Origin: Caldilineaceae bacterium
GTDB lineage: Bacteria; Chloroflexota; Anaerolineae; Caldilineales; Caldilineaceae
Length of the DNA stretch: 64,000 nt
Direction: 5' to 3'
Assembly (NCBI GenBank): GCA_026645575.1
Contig: JAPKMW010000057.1
Location: 6,693 to 70,692 of the forward strand
Below are positions 43,637 through 51,440 of the stretch, piece after piece (position 1 is the first letter of the stretch; each line of letters begins with the position of its first letter). Below the pieces are notes generated by a model. It made no database searches. It saw only the letters and a program-made list of their open reading frames with translations, and was not told the origin of the DNA. The translations under genes and the position numbers were made by a program.

Positions 43637-43713
43637 CCTGCTCGTAGCCGGTCCGTGACCAGCGCTCCAAACGCTGGTCACGGACCGGCTACGAGCAGGC
43701 TCAGTCGTTACCG
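43637..43713. repeat. GTCCGTGAC palindrome, with right-hand terminal motif
   Basis: Perfect 28-base arms (43637-43664, 43672-43699) are followed by GCTCAGTCGTTAC, the complement of the family's terminal motif. The left-hand terminal motif is missing. It begins 12 bases after the ParB-like gene. Confidence 0.85.
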
Positions 43714-43793
43714 GCTTTGCCAAAAGAGTGGTTTTGGAGTATTCTTCCCCTATCGACCAACATTCACAACCAGATGAAGACAGGCCCCAGCTT

Positions 43794-45314
43794 ATGGCGG
43801 ACCCACTACTCCTTGGCATTGACATTGGCACTACCAACATCAAAACCATTCTCTTTGACCCCGCCGGCGCCACTGTGGCTCAGGCCAGTGTGCGCACCCC
43901 CACCCACTATCCACGCCCCAACTGGGCCTATTTTGACCCGGAGGAAACCTGGAATGCCGTGGTGCAAGGATTGCGCACGGTGACCAGCCAGGTCGATGCC
44001 ACGCGCATTGCCGGTATGGCCGTCGCCAGTTATGGTGAAACGGGGGTGCCGCTGGACGAACATGGGCAACCACTTTACGAAGCCATTGCCTGGTTCGACG
44101 GGCGCACCGCCCCCCAAGCGGCCTGGCTGGAAACGCAGATCGGCCAGGCGGAACTCTTTGCCATCACCGGCAGCGCCATCCAGCCCATTTTCACCCTCTG
44201 CAAATTGCTCTGGCTGCGCGATAACGAGCCGACGGTGCTGACGCGCACCCGTCACTGGCTCAATATGGCCGATTACATTGCCTACCGGCTGTGCGGCGTG
44301 CCGGCGGCGGATCTCTCGCTGGCCTCGCGCATGTTGTGCATGGATCTGGGGCGACGGCAGTGGGCGACCGATTTGATTAGCAGCGTGGGCATCAACCCGG
44401 CGATCCTGGCGCCGTTGCAACTGAGCGGTACGCCGTTGGGGCCGGTGCTGCCAGAGGTCGCCCGTATCACCGGCTTGCCGACCAGGGCGATGGTGGCGGT
44501 GGGGGGGCATGATCACATTGTCGGGGCGTTGGCCTTGGGTGTGACCCAAGTGGGTGATATGCTCGATTCGATTGGCACGGCGGAGGCAATCATGTTGCCG
44601 ATGGATGAGCCAGTGCGCGATGCCAACTTTGGCCGCCAGGGCTATTCGCAGGGGATTCACGCCGCCGGTCACTACTATGCGTTGGGGGGTCTTTACACAT
44701 CAGGCGTTTGTATTGACTGGTTCCGCGAAAATTTTGCCGGCGGCGCTGATTATGGCGCGCTGATTGCGGCGGCGAATGAGGTGACGGCGGGCAGTTTGGG
44801 CGCGTTCTTTATTCCTCATATGCGGCTGGCGAACTCGCCCAATGTCGATCCGCAAGCGCGTGGCGCCTTTATTGGTCTCCACACCGATATGAAACAGGGA
44901 ACCCTCTTCCGCGCTATCTTAGAAGGACTCTCCTACGAAGTGCGCTTTTCCCTAGAACCGGTGCTGCGTTATATGAATTTGCCGAAGGTAGGCAAGGTCT
45001 ATGTGGCCGGTGGCGGGGCGCACAATGATCTCTATACGCGCATCAAGGCCAGCATTCTTAATCATCCGCTTACGGTGGTCAGCGCCAAAGAGAGTACGGC
45101 GTTGGGAGCGGCGGTGCTGGGCGGGATCGGCGCCGGGGTTTATGCCGACATTCCGACAGCATTGGCACAGTTGCGCTATGAGCAAGAAACTGTGATGCCG
45201 GTGGCGGCGGAGGCAGCGTTTTATGAGCGTGCGTTCCGGGAAGTTTATGAGCATTTTTATACGGCGCTGCGCCCCTTGCACCATGCGACGCAGCCAGTTC
45301 TGACAAAAATATAA
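43794..45314 (+). CDS. FGGY-family carbohydrate kinase
   Basis: The ATG at 43794 begins the conserved part (LLLGIDIGTTNIKTILFDPAG); the frame is open from a GTG at 43728, but that extension does not fit the family. The 506-residue protein shows the two-lobed kinase: IAGMAVASYGETGVPLDEHG, EAIAWFDGRT, MVAVGGHDHIVGALALGV, DMLDSIGTAEA, and the ATP-binding VYVAGGGAHNDLYTRIKASIL near the end. FGGY kinases phosphorylate pentoses, gluconate, glycerol or related polyols. GGLYTSG and the DHIVGA motif resemble the xylulokinase/gluconokinase side. The substrate is not settled. A hairpin follows the stop. Confidence 0.9.
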   Translation: MADPLLLGIDIGTTNIKTILFDPAGATVAQASVRTPTHYPRPNWAYFDPEETWNAVVQGLRTVTSQVDATRIAGMAVASYGETGVPLDEHGQPLYEAIAWFDGRTAPQAAWLETQIGQAELFAITGSAIQPIFTLCKLLWLRDNEPTVLTRTRHWLNMADYIAYRLCGVPAADLSLASRMLCMDLGRRQWATDLISSVGINPAILAPLQLSGTPLGPVLPEVARITGLPTRAMVAVGGHDHIVGALALGVTQVGDMLDSIGTAEAIMLPMDEPVRDANFGRQGYSQGIHAAGHYYALGGLYTSGVCIDWFRENFAGGADYGALIAAANEVTAGSLGAFFIPHMRLANSPNVDPQARGAFIGLHTDMKQGTLFRAILEGLSYEVRFSLEPVLRYMNLPKVGKVYVAGGGAHNDLYTRIKASILNHPLTVVSAKESTALGAAVLGGIGAGVYADIPTALAQLRYEQETVMPVAAEAAFYERAFREVYEHFYTALRPLHHATQPVLTKI

Positions 45315-45315
45315 C

Positions 45316-45348
45316 GGCGTCTATCACCCTGAAAGGGTGATAGACGCC
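45316..45348. terminator. Hairpin after the kinase gene, possible terminator
   Basis: GGCGTCTATCACCCT (45316-45330) pairs exactly with AGGGTGATAGACGCC (45334-45348) around three bases, directly after the kinase stop. The following CCCTTCCC is not a true T-run, so the terminator call is moderate. Confidence 0.5.
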
Positions 45349-45495
45349 CCTTCCCACACCTGGAGAAAACGCTTGCCTTCATGCGTTGCGTCCGTCAACC
45401 AACTCGACCATTAACGCGTCATCAGTCACCGTCGCCTCTAAAATTTCTGTTTGCGCAAGTTGTAGCTTAGGCCATTCCCCAAAAATAAATCCCCG

Positions 45496-45539
45496 GTAGG
45501 GGCGTCCCCTTGCGGGCGCCCGCAAGGGGACGCCCCTAC
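45496..45539. repeat. Perfect loop-free palindrome
   Basis: GTAGGGGCGTCCCCTTGCGG and its extension pair exactly with the following complement: arms 45496-45517 and 45518-45539, 22 bases each, no spacer. It sits between the convergent kinase and regulator genes. Confidence 0.85.
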
Positions 45540-45568
45540 AAAGAAGACCGGCCTCACCAACTAACTGA

Positions 45569-48500
45569 CTAGGACAAGCCGTAGTCACTTGACAAGGCAG
45601 CCAGCAACGCTTTCGCTTCCAACAAATCCGCGGTGTCACGCCCTTCGGTAAACCACTGATAAATGGCTGCCAATGGCTCGTAGGCCGCGGCGGGTTGCCC
45701 CTGGCGCAGGTGGAAACGGCTCAAACTGAGGGTAGCGCGCAGTTCGGTGGCTTTGGCTTGTTGGGCTTGGGCAAGGGCGATGGCTTGCTGAAAACAAGCT
45801 GCAATCTGTGCGCTGGTGGCAGCGGCCAAAGGGGCGTCGCCCTGTTGCAGCAGATAGAGTTCCCCCTGCAAGCGGTACAACTCCGCCTGCCATTGCGGCC
45901 AGTGGCGCAGCTTGTTTTTGTCGCTGACATCGAGCGCTTTCGCCAAGAGGGCTAAACCCTCGGCAGGGCGATTGGCCCGGTGATACGCTTCGGCCAGTTG
46001 GGCGAAACAGTGCAACCCGCTCTCTTCCCCCACCGCCGTGCGATTGGCATCCAACCCATACAACATCAACCCAATGCCGGCTGCGGGATCACCGGCTTGC
46101 GCCAACGCCCAGCCCTGGAAGATCGCGCCCAGTTCCAGCCACGAAGTAAACCCATGCGTTTTTGAGAGCGCCAATGCTTCTTGCAGATAGCTTTGGGCCG
46201 CCGCTGGCTCGCGACAGAGCAGCCGCACCTCGGCGCCCAAGGTCAAGGCCATCGCCAGGCTGAAAGGGTGGGCGACCTGACGGGCCAAGTCAACCGCGGC
46301 CTGCGCCCGTTGCCGCGCCTGGTCGGGATAGCCGAGATACCAGAGCGCATAGGCGGCAAAGACACGACAACACATCCCTGGATCATGGCCGGCATGGGCT
46401 GCGGTCAGCGGGTGATGCAGCGCCGGTTGATACCAGGCAATGCCCTGTTCAGCATGGTGGCGCGCCTTGACAAAGTCGCCAGCGTATAAACTCATGGTCC
46501 ACAAAACATGAGCATAAGTGAGATGCACGGCCCCTTGTTGACTCTGCTGGGCCAACCGTTGCAATTGACCGGCGATGGCGTTGCAGTTGGCATAATCGGC
46601 GCGATCCGAGTAAAAACGCCACAAGTTGAAGAGCGCCAGCGCTTGCTGTTCCTGATCCGCCGCGCCTTCAGCCAGGGCCAGCACCCGCCGGAAGGTATGG
46701 CCGACGCTATCCACCGCGCTGCCACGGGTGGCGATCAATGCATTGCCCAAACCCACCAACAACTCCAGCTCTTGGCGGTCGCCGGCCGGCGATGGCGGGG
46801 TTTGTACCAACAGCGTTAAGCCCTGTTCAAAGTGGACGATGGCATTTTCGTAAGCAGAAAGCTGCATGGCGCGCTTGCCAGCCAGCAGGAGGTAGGGCAC
46901 GGTTTTGACAGGCAGTTGCGCCTTTTCAAAGTGGTGGGCCAGTTGCACCGCCGTCGCCGCCAGCAATTCGGCATCTTCGGCATAAATTGTCTCAATCACC
47001 AGCCCGATCGCTTCATGGAGATAGCTGCGCCGGCTCTCGTCCAACAAGTTGTAGAGATAGTTTTGGAAGAGGATGTGCTGAAATTTGTATTGGGAAAGGC
47101 GCTGGGTGCGCAACCGCCGGCTCCCAATGCTCTTGAGCAAGCGGTGGCGGGCGGCCAGCACATCGCTTAGGCGCTGAATCACCGGCTGCGGTTGCTCGCC
47201 GGCAACCAGGGCGACAATTTCCGCGGCAAACTCTTCGCCAATCACACTGGCGACCTTCAACGACTCCTGACAGTCAACGGGCAGGCGGCTGATGCGCTGT
47301 TCGATCACCACTTCGACACGGGTCGGTAAGGCATCCCAGTTCAGGCTGGCGGTGCTGTGCCAGGCGCCCTGTCGATCTTGGACAAGCTGGCCGCGCTCTT
47401 GCATGGCGCGCAACAATTCCACCGTAAAGAGCGGATAGCCCTTGGTGCGCTGAAAGAGTTGTTCCCGAAAGCCGGCGTCAAGCTGGTTTGGCTCGGTATC
47501 CAGCAAGGCATCGACAAAGGCGCGCCCTTCGCTCAAGGCTTCCTGATCCAAATTGATTTCATGGGTACCAAAGCGCCGTTGCAATTCGTTACGCACCAGG
47601 AGCAGCGGATGAGGTTCAGCGCTTTGGCCGTCGCGCCCACGCCAGCTATTCACTTCACTGGGGCGAAAGGCGCAGACAATCAGCAAGCGACTCCCGGTCA
47701 GCCGTTGGCCCAGGTGAAAGAGCAGGTTGAGCGAAGCCGTGTCAATCCATTGCAGATCATCGAGCAGCAGAAGCAACGGCTGTTGCAGCGCCAACGCTTC
47801 CAGCAGGGCGCGAATCTGTTCAAAGAGTTGTTTGGGTGCGGGGTAAGTCGTCCGCGCCTGTTGCTGGGCGATCAACTGGCGCAACTGGCTGGGCCAATCG
47901 GTGGCCGCTGTGGTCGGGGTGGCGGCGCCCCTTTGCAGCAGGAGATGGGCAGGGGCCAGCACATCGACAACATCGGGCGCATAGGCCACCAAGGCTTGCG
48001 CGATTTGGGGCACCAACGCCTTGTACAACAGGATACGGGTCGTACTCAGGCTCGCCCACGGGCCGTCACTCTCGCCCAGTAACATCAACATGGCATCGCG
48101 GAAGGGCAGGTAGGGGTCGCCGACACCGGTGAAAGCGTTACAACTGCCACCGGCCACCACCAATTGTGCGTGGCGCTGTTGGGCGCGCCGGGCAAATTCC
48201 TGGAGCAACGTACTCTTGCCGCTCCCCGCTTCCCCGGCGACAAAGACGATCTGTGTCTTGCCGGCCACCGCTTGCGCCAACTGTGTCTCTAACTCCGCCA
48301 GTTCGGCGTCCCGCAGGACAAACGATTTCGCCACCGGCGCGCCGACCGGCAATGGCTCACCGCCGCCAAAGGTAGAGGGTGCGCCGGCGGGTGTCGCGGG
48401 CAAAGCGACCGGCAACGGTGGCGGCGCACCCATGCCTCTGGCCGCCAACAGAAAAGCGGCTCGCTCTTTTTCAGCAATACCAAGATATGTCGCCAACAAC

Positions 48501-48655
48501 TCACCCATTTGCTGCGATGGCTTGCGGACATCTTGTTCAATTTTCTTGATGGTCACGGGCGCACAGTGCATCTGTGCGGCCAGTTGTTCCCTGGTTAAGC
48601 CAAGAACAGTACGCCGCTGTTTTACCCACTCGCCAAACGATAAAGGTGTATCCAT
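45569..48655 (-). CDS. XRE-type HTH, AAA ATPase and TPR regulator
   Basis: The start at 48655 begins MDTPLSFGEWVKQRRTVLGL, a typical XRE-type helix-turn-helix (~8-65, LTREQLAAQMHCAPVTIKKIEQ); the upstream frame to 48805 has no support. Of 1028 residues, ~120-380 is an AAA/ORC-like ATPase with P-loop GEAGSGKSTLL (~145) and Walker B LLLLLDDLQWID (~300). The rest (~560-1020) is helical TPR-like repeats. Such proteins are signal-responsive transcription regulators. GGGATAC motifs (48751-48821) upstream could be its own binding sites. It is the second large STAND-like regulator in the window; this one has a clear HTH. Confidence 0.88.
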   Translation of the reverse strand: MDTPLSFGEWVKQRRTVLGLTREQLAAQMHCAPVTIKKIEQDVRKPSQQMGELLATYLGIAEKERAAFLLAARGMGAPPPLPVALPATPAGAPSTFGGGEPLPVGAPVAKSFVLRDAELAELETQLAQAVAGKTQIVFVAGEAGSGKSTLLQEFARRAQQRHAQLVVAGGSCNAFTGVGDPYLPFRDAMLMLLGESDGPWASLSTTRILLYKALVPQIAQALVAYAPDVVDVLAPAHLLLQRGAATPTTAATDWPSQLRQLIAQQQARTTYPAPKQLFEQIRALLEALALQQPLLLLLDDLQWIDTASLNLLFHLGQRLTGSRLLIVCAFRPSEVNSWRGRDGQSAEPHPLLLVRNELQRRFGTHEINLDQEALSEGRAFVDALLDTEPNQLDAGFREQLFQRTKGYPLFTVELLRAMQERGQLVQDRQGAWHSTASLNWDALPTRVEVVIEQRISRLPVDCQESLKVASVIGEEFAAEIVALVAGEQPQPVIQRLSDVLAARHRLLKSIGSRRLRTQRLSQYKFQHILFQNYLYNLLDESRRSYLHEAIGLVIETIYAEDAELLAATAVQLAHHFEKAQLPVKTVPYLLLAGKRAMQLSAYENAIVHFEQGLTLLVQTPPSPAGDRQELELLVGLGNALIATRGSAVDSVGHTFRRVLALAEGAADQEQQALALFNLWRFYSDRADYANCNAIAGQLQRLAQQSQQGAVHLTYAHVLWTMSLYAGDFVKARHHAEQGIAWYQPALHHPLTAAHAGHDPGMCCRVFAAYALWYLGYPDQARQRAQAAVDLARQVAHPFSLAMALTLGAEVRLLCREPAAAQSYLQEALALSKTHGFTSWLELGAIFQGWALAQAGDPAAGIGLMLYGLDANRTAVGEESGLHCFAQLAEAYHRANRPAEGLALLAKALDVSDKNKLRHWPQWQAELYRLQGELYLLQQGDAPLAAATSAQIAACFQQAIALAQAQQAKATELRATLSLSRFHLRQGQPAAAYEPLAAIYQWFTEGRDTADLLEAKALLAALSSDYGLS

Positions 48656-48750
48656 AGTTGATGTTGCGTGAACCGTGATTCGTGTTGCGTAGGCTGTAGT
48701 AAAGACTTTAGTCTTCCCCCATCCCACAGAGGGGCTTGCCTGGAGGGGTT

Positions 48751-48821
48751 GGGATACGTTTTTGTATCCGTGATTTTGGTCAATTGTATCCCCTAATTGG
48801 GCCATAAGGGATACAAAAACG
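48751..48821. promoter_or_regulatory. Cluster of GGGATAC/GTATCC sites (possible operator)
   Basis: GGGATAC and GTATCC occur in four half sites: 48751-48757, 48764-48769, 48786-48792 and 48808-48814. TTGTATCCC pairs with GGGATACAA, and CGTTTTTGTATCC (48757-48769) pairs exactly with 48809-48821. The cluster lies 96-166 bases upstream of the XRE-AAA-TPR gene. A regulator site is likely but its protein is a guess. Confidence 0.5.
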
Positions 48822-48953
48822 CGATTTTTTTTGCTTTAATATATGTATGAGCAGCACAGAAAGTAACTGATTACTCCTGGCGAAAGTGTACCTTTCTGGC
48901 GCTCGTTGGTATAGAACCAGCCAACGAACAACCCAACCCTCTAGAAATAACTT

Positions 48954-49016
48954 CTGCTCATTGCGAGTCCGTGACTCGCAACCCACTAGGGCGAGTCACG
49001 GACTCGCAATGAGCAG
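48954..49016. repeat. GTCCGTGAC palindrome, GCGAG subtype
   Basis: Perfect 26-base arms (48954-48979, 48991-49016) with an 11-base loop lie 48 bases before the DinB gene. The arms carry the GCGAGTCCGTGACTCGC core. Confidence 0.88.
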
Positions 49017-49064
49017 GTCAGAAAGTCGTTTTTAGAGACTCAACAATCAACAAAAGGAGATACC

Positions 49065-49553
49065 ATGAGTACCGAACCTCTACATCCGCAAAGCGTTGCG
49101 CATCAGTTTCAGGACTTTAACAGACGGCTCATTGCCTTTGTCCAACAATGTCCCGCCGACCAGTGGCGTCAGGTGACAAAAGCCGAAGGGTGGCCGGTGG
49201 GGGTGACAGCCCATCATGTCGGCGCCATTCATTACCCGGTGCTGGCTTGGGTGCAGATGATGGTTGAAGGCACGCCCACGCCCGCCATCACCATGGCCGA
49301 TGTTGATGAGATGAACCGGCAACATGTCCAAGCCCAGGCCGCTTGCACTCCCACCGAGGTAGTGCAACTCTTGCAGCAGGAAGGTGACAAGGTCCTCGCC
49401 TATCTACGGACGCTTCCTGAAACCGCGCTCCATCGGGAAGCCTACCTCAAAATCTTTGACACCACCATGAGCGCCGGTCAACTTTTTCAAGCCGTCCTCA
49501 TCAATTCGGCGGAGGAACATTTGACCAGTCTCCAGGCGACGGTGCAAGGCTGA
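49065..49553 (+). CDS. DinB-family protein
   Basis: The 162-residue protein is a four-helix-bundle DinB/mycothiol-dependent-isomerase-like protein. SVAHQFQDFNRRLIAFVQQCPADQW begins the first helix, GVTAHHVGAIHYPVL (~50-64) carries the first metal His pair, and NSAEEHLTSL (~148-157) supplies the last His. Members bind a divalent metal with three His and use a thiol cofactor in detoxification or serve unknown roles. AAAAGGAGA is a strong ribosome site. It leads a run of small enzyme genes on the plus strand. Confidence 0.82.
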   Translation: MSTEPLHPQSVAHQFQDFNRRLIAFVQQCPADQWRQVTKAEGWPVGVTAHHVGAIHYPVLAWVQMMVEGTPTPAITMADVDEMNRQHVQAQAACTPTEVVQLLQQEGDKVLAYLRTLPETALHREAYLKIFDTTMSAGQLFQAVLINSAEEHLTSLQATVQG

Positions 49554-49719
49554 ATCATAGCAAAGTAGCACCATTCGTTTTCTCTACGTGCAGTCGACAC
49601 AACACAGCCATCGTTGCAACCAACCAATGCCAGACGACACGACGAGACACGACGACACGACAACGCAACGACACGACTATTGACATTCATGACCAATCAC
49701 AAATGGAAGGAACCCAATC

Positions 49720-50037
49720 ATGCACATTCAAATCGTCAACTTTAACCTAAAAGGCGCCAGCGAAGCCGACTATCGCGCCCTCTGTGATCAACTGGCCCCC
49801 GCCTTTGCCGCCATGCCCGGTCTCATCGCCAAAGTCTGGCTGGCTGACGCCGCCAGCAATACCTATGGCGGCGTCTACACTTGGGAAAACAAGGCTGCGA
49901 TGGAAGCGTACCTGCGTTCCGAAATGTTTCACAACGTCGCCAACCACCCGAATCTGACCAATATCACCTCCAAGGATTTCGGTATCCTCGAAGGACCAAC
50001 CGGGGTGACGCATGGGCTGGCAATAACAGTGGCGTAA
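49720..50037 (+). CDS. YdhR-family putative monooxygenase
   Basis: The 105-residue protein has the ferredoxin-like layout of YdhR: HIQIVNFNLKGASEADYRALCDQLAPAFAAMPGLIAKVWL, then TYGGVYTWENKAAMEAYLRSEMF and FGILEGPTGVTHG. Members form dimeric alpha-beta barrels and are assumed to act on aromatic compounds without a cofactor, like quinol monooxygenases. GGAAGGAA precedes the start. The upstream 150 bases contain a CGACACGACGA word repeat (49634-49678). Confidence 0.82.
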   Translation: MHIQIVNFNLKGASEADYRALCDQLAPAFAAMPGLIAKVWLADAASNTYGGVYTWENKAAMEAYLRSEMFHNVANHPNLTNITSKDFGILEGPTGVTHGLAITVA

Positions 50038-50055
50038 GGGTCCGTCAAAGAAGCG

Positions 50056-50124
50056 CCACTCTGTGTGCCTGAAAGGCAACCGGTGACTTGCCCAAGCCGG
50101 TTACCCTTCAGGCACACAGAGTGG
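50056..50124. repeat. Palindrome with CCACTCTGTGTGCCTGAA arms
   Basis: Perfect 18-base arms (50056-50073, 50107-50124). The interior CCGGTGACTTGCCCAAGCCGG resembles the interior of the elements at 9429 and 19456, so it belongs loosely to the same group. Confidence 0.75.
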
Positions 50125-50234
50125 TGGCTCAATTGATATTTTACAAACCTTACGCAGCACAAGCCAGTACAAGCCCTGACGATACATCAGTATACAAAAT
50201 CATGCTGCATTTTTCAAGGGGTTTGCCTGTCAAT

Positions 50235-50278
50235 GAGAGTGTAATGAGAGTATGTTGAGAGTATGTTGAGAGGTCAAC
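50235..50278. promoter_or_regulatory. Direct repeats of an 11-base word (possible activator site)
   Basis: GAGAGTATGTT occurs twice in tandem (50246-50256, 50257-50267), preceded by the variant GAGAGTGTAAT (50235-50245) and followed by GAGAG (50268-50272). The 11-base step equals one DNA turn, as in binding sites of SARP- or PhoP-type activators. It ends about 145 bases before the SnoaL-like gene. Confidence 0.45.
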
Positions 50279-50421
50279 CGGTGGGCCGTGGTATATAGTA
50301 ACGGCATTATCTACTAAAAAGAATGTAAATCATTCGCTCAATCCACGCTCTGAATCCGTTGGCAGCACCCGCGGCGGAACATACGTAAATAAAATTGGGC
50401 GCAAGCAGAAGGAGCAAACCA

Positions 50422-50823
50422 ATGACAATCGATGAAATTAAAGCGCTGTTATACCGTCTAAATGATGACATAATGAATGACGGCAAACTGGAACTGATTG
50501 AAGAGCTTTTTGCTACCAACTACGCCATGCGTTATGGGCCGCAACGGGAACAGGCGAATTATGGGCATGAAGCGGTCAGAGAGATGTATCACTTTCTTCA
50601 CACCGAATATACCGATTTCAAGGTTTCGATCAATGCCCTGATAGCCGAAGGCGAATTGGCGGCAGCGAATTGGACGTGTGTCGGCATTTATCAAGGAGAG
50701 CCAACCGAAACGGTCAAGTCGGGGCAGAAAGTGACCTGGTCCGGCACCTCCTGGTTCCGCGTGCGCAATGGCAAAATTCTGGAGCGCTGGGCCTATAGCG
50801 ATGATTTGACGCCGGTTGAGTAG
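50422..50823 (+). CDS. SnoaL-like ester cyclase family protein
   Basis: The ATG at 50422 follows AGAAGGAGC; a longer frame starts at 50395. The 133-residue protein has the SnoaL fold: IMNDGKLELIEELFATNYAMR, GHEAVREMYHFLHTEYTDFKVSINALIAEGELAAANWTC, VTWSGTSWFRVRNGKILERWAYSDD. Such proteins are cyclase-like or unknown-function members of the NTF2 superfamily; a catalytic role needs the His/Asp pair, of which HTEY and SDD are candidates. It starts a pair with the next gene, 8 bases away. Confidence 0.8.
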   Translation: MTIDEIKALLYRLNDDIMNDGKLELIEELFATNYAMRYGPQREQANYGHEAVREMYHFLHTEYTDFKVSINALIAEGELAAANWTCVGIYQGEPTETVKSGQKVTWSGTSWFRVRNGKILERWAYSDDLTPVE

Positions 50824-50831
50824 GAGGAAAG

Positions 50832-51182
50832 ATGGCAAAAGTTATCAGTGTGCAACATCTGGTCTTGCGGCCCGGCGTTCAACCGGCAGCTTTCGAGGAG
50901 TTTCTCGTCCGCGCCGTATCAGGGGTTGCCCCGTGGCCAGGCATGAAAAGTTATGTTGCCAAAGGCGACCGCGGCGACCTGGTCGGACAGTATGCCTTGA
51001 TCTTTGAATTTGACGATGTCGCCACCCGCAATCGCTACTTTCCTCAACCGGATGTCCTTGGCCCCGAAGCCCAGCAACATCTGGAAAAATGGTTGCCCTT
51101 TGTCAGCGAGTGGCAACAGTACGCCACTTGGGCCGGTTCACCCAGCGTCTTTACTGATTACATGGTGTTAGGTGAGTTTTAA
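50832..51182 (+). CDS. Small ferredoxin-fold-like protein of unknown function
   Basis: The 116-residue protein starts 8 bases after the SnoaL-like gene, behind GGAGGAAAG. VISVQHLVLRPGVQPAAFEEFLVRAV, PGMKSYVAKGDRGDLVGQYALIFEFDD and FVSEWQQYATWAGSPSVFTDY suggest a dimeric alpha-beta barrel like NIPSNAP or antibiotic-monooxygenase proteins. The family is not certain. It ends with TAA, and the very next codon continues in frame into the VOC remnant. Confidence 0.65.
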   Translation: MAKVISVQHLVLRPGVQPAAFEEFLVRAVSGVAPWPGMKSYVAKGDRGDLVGQYALIFEFDDVATRNRYFPQPDVLGPEAQQHLEKWLPFVSEWQQYATWAGSPSVFTDYMVLGEF

Positions 51183-51440
51183 GCCGGCATCCCCTACATC
51201 TCGCTCATGCGCGACGGCGAGACGGTGGTCAACATCTTCCAAAAGGGGCCGAACAACCCGTTGTCCGACAGTCTGGCGACCATCAAAGTCGATTCCGTGC
51301 CGGCCTTTGAGGAGAAGATCAAGGCTGTGGGCGGCAGTGTCCTGCTCTCGTCGGGGACTTGCCCCTGCACCGACGCCGCCTTCTCGGTCTGTGTCGATCC
51401 GAGCGGGAATCAGTTTATGATCAAGGAACCGCGGGCGTAA
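51183..51440 (+). pseudogene. C-terminal fragment of a VOC (glyoxalase/bleomycin resistance) protein
   Basis: From the base after the TAA of the previous gene, in the same frame, the translation reads AGIPYISLMRDGETVVNIFQ and continues to FSVCVDPSGNQFMIKEPRA. This is the second half of a VOC protein (beta-alpha-beta-beta-beta with FxDPxGN). The first half is absent, and there is no start codon with ribosome site except ATG 51207 inside the fold. It is therefore most likely a truncated remnant left by a deletion that fused it to the end of the upstream gene. Stop-codon readthrough into it is possible but unlikely. Confidence 0.7.

Larger units (their letters stand above)
48656..49064. other. 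Divergent region between the large regulator and the DinB gene
   Basis: No gene. It contains a run of CGTGTTGCGT-like words (48664-48690), GGATAC inverted repeats (48751-48821, listed separately) and a GTCCGTGAC palindrome (48954-49016). Confidence 0.6.
50038..50421. other. Intergenic region with a palindrome and 11-base direct repeats
   Basis: No gene. It holds a palindrome (50056-50124) and a set of 11-base direct repeats (50235-50278), followed by a TATATA-like hexamer near 50290 and then a plain leader to the SnoaL-like gene. Confidence 0.55.

Noticed and set aside
43728..43793. GTG start for the FGGY kinase
   Set aside because: It would add 22 polar residues before the conserved GIDIGTTN start; kept only as a remote alternative because the ATG at 43794 has a weak ribosome site.
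43806..44672. 288-codon minus-strand open frame over the FGGY kinase
   Set aside because: Shadow frame created by high G+C third positions; no family motif.
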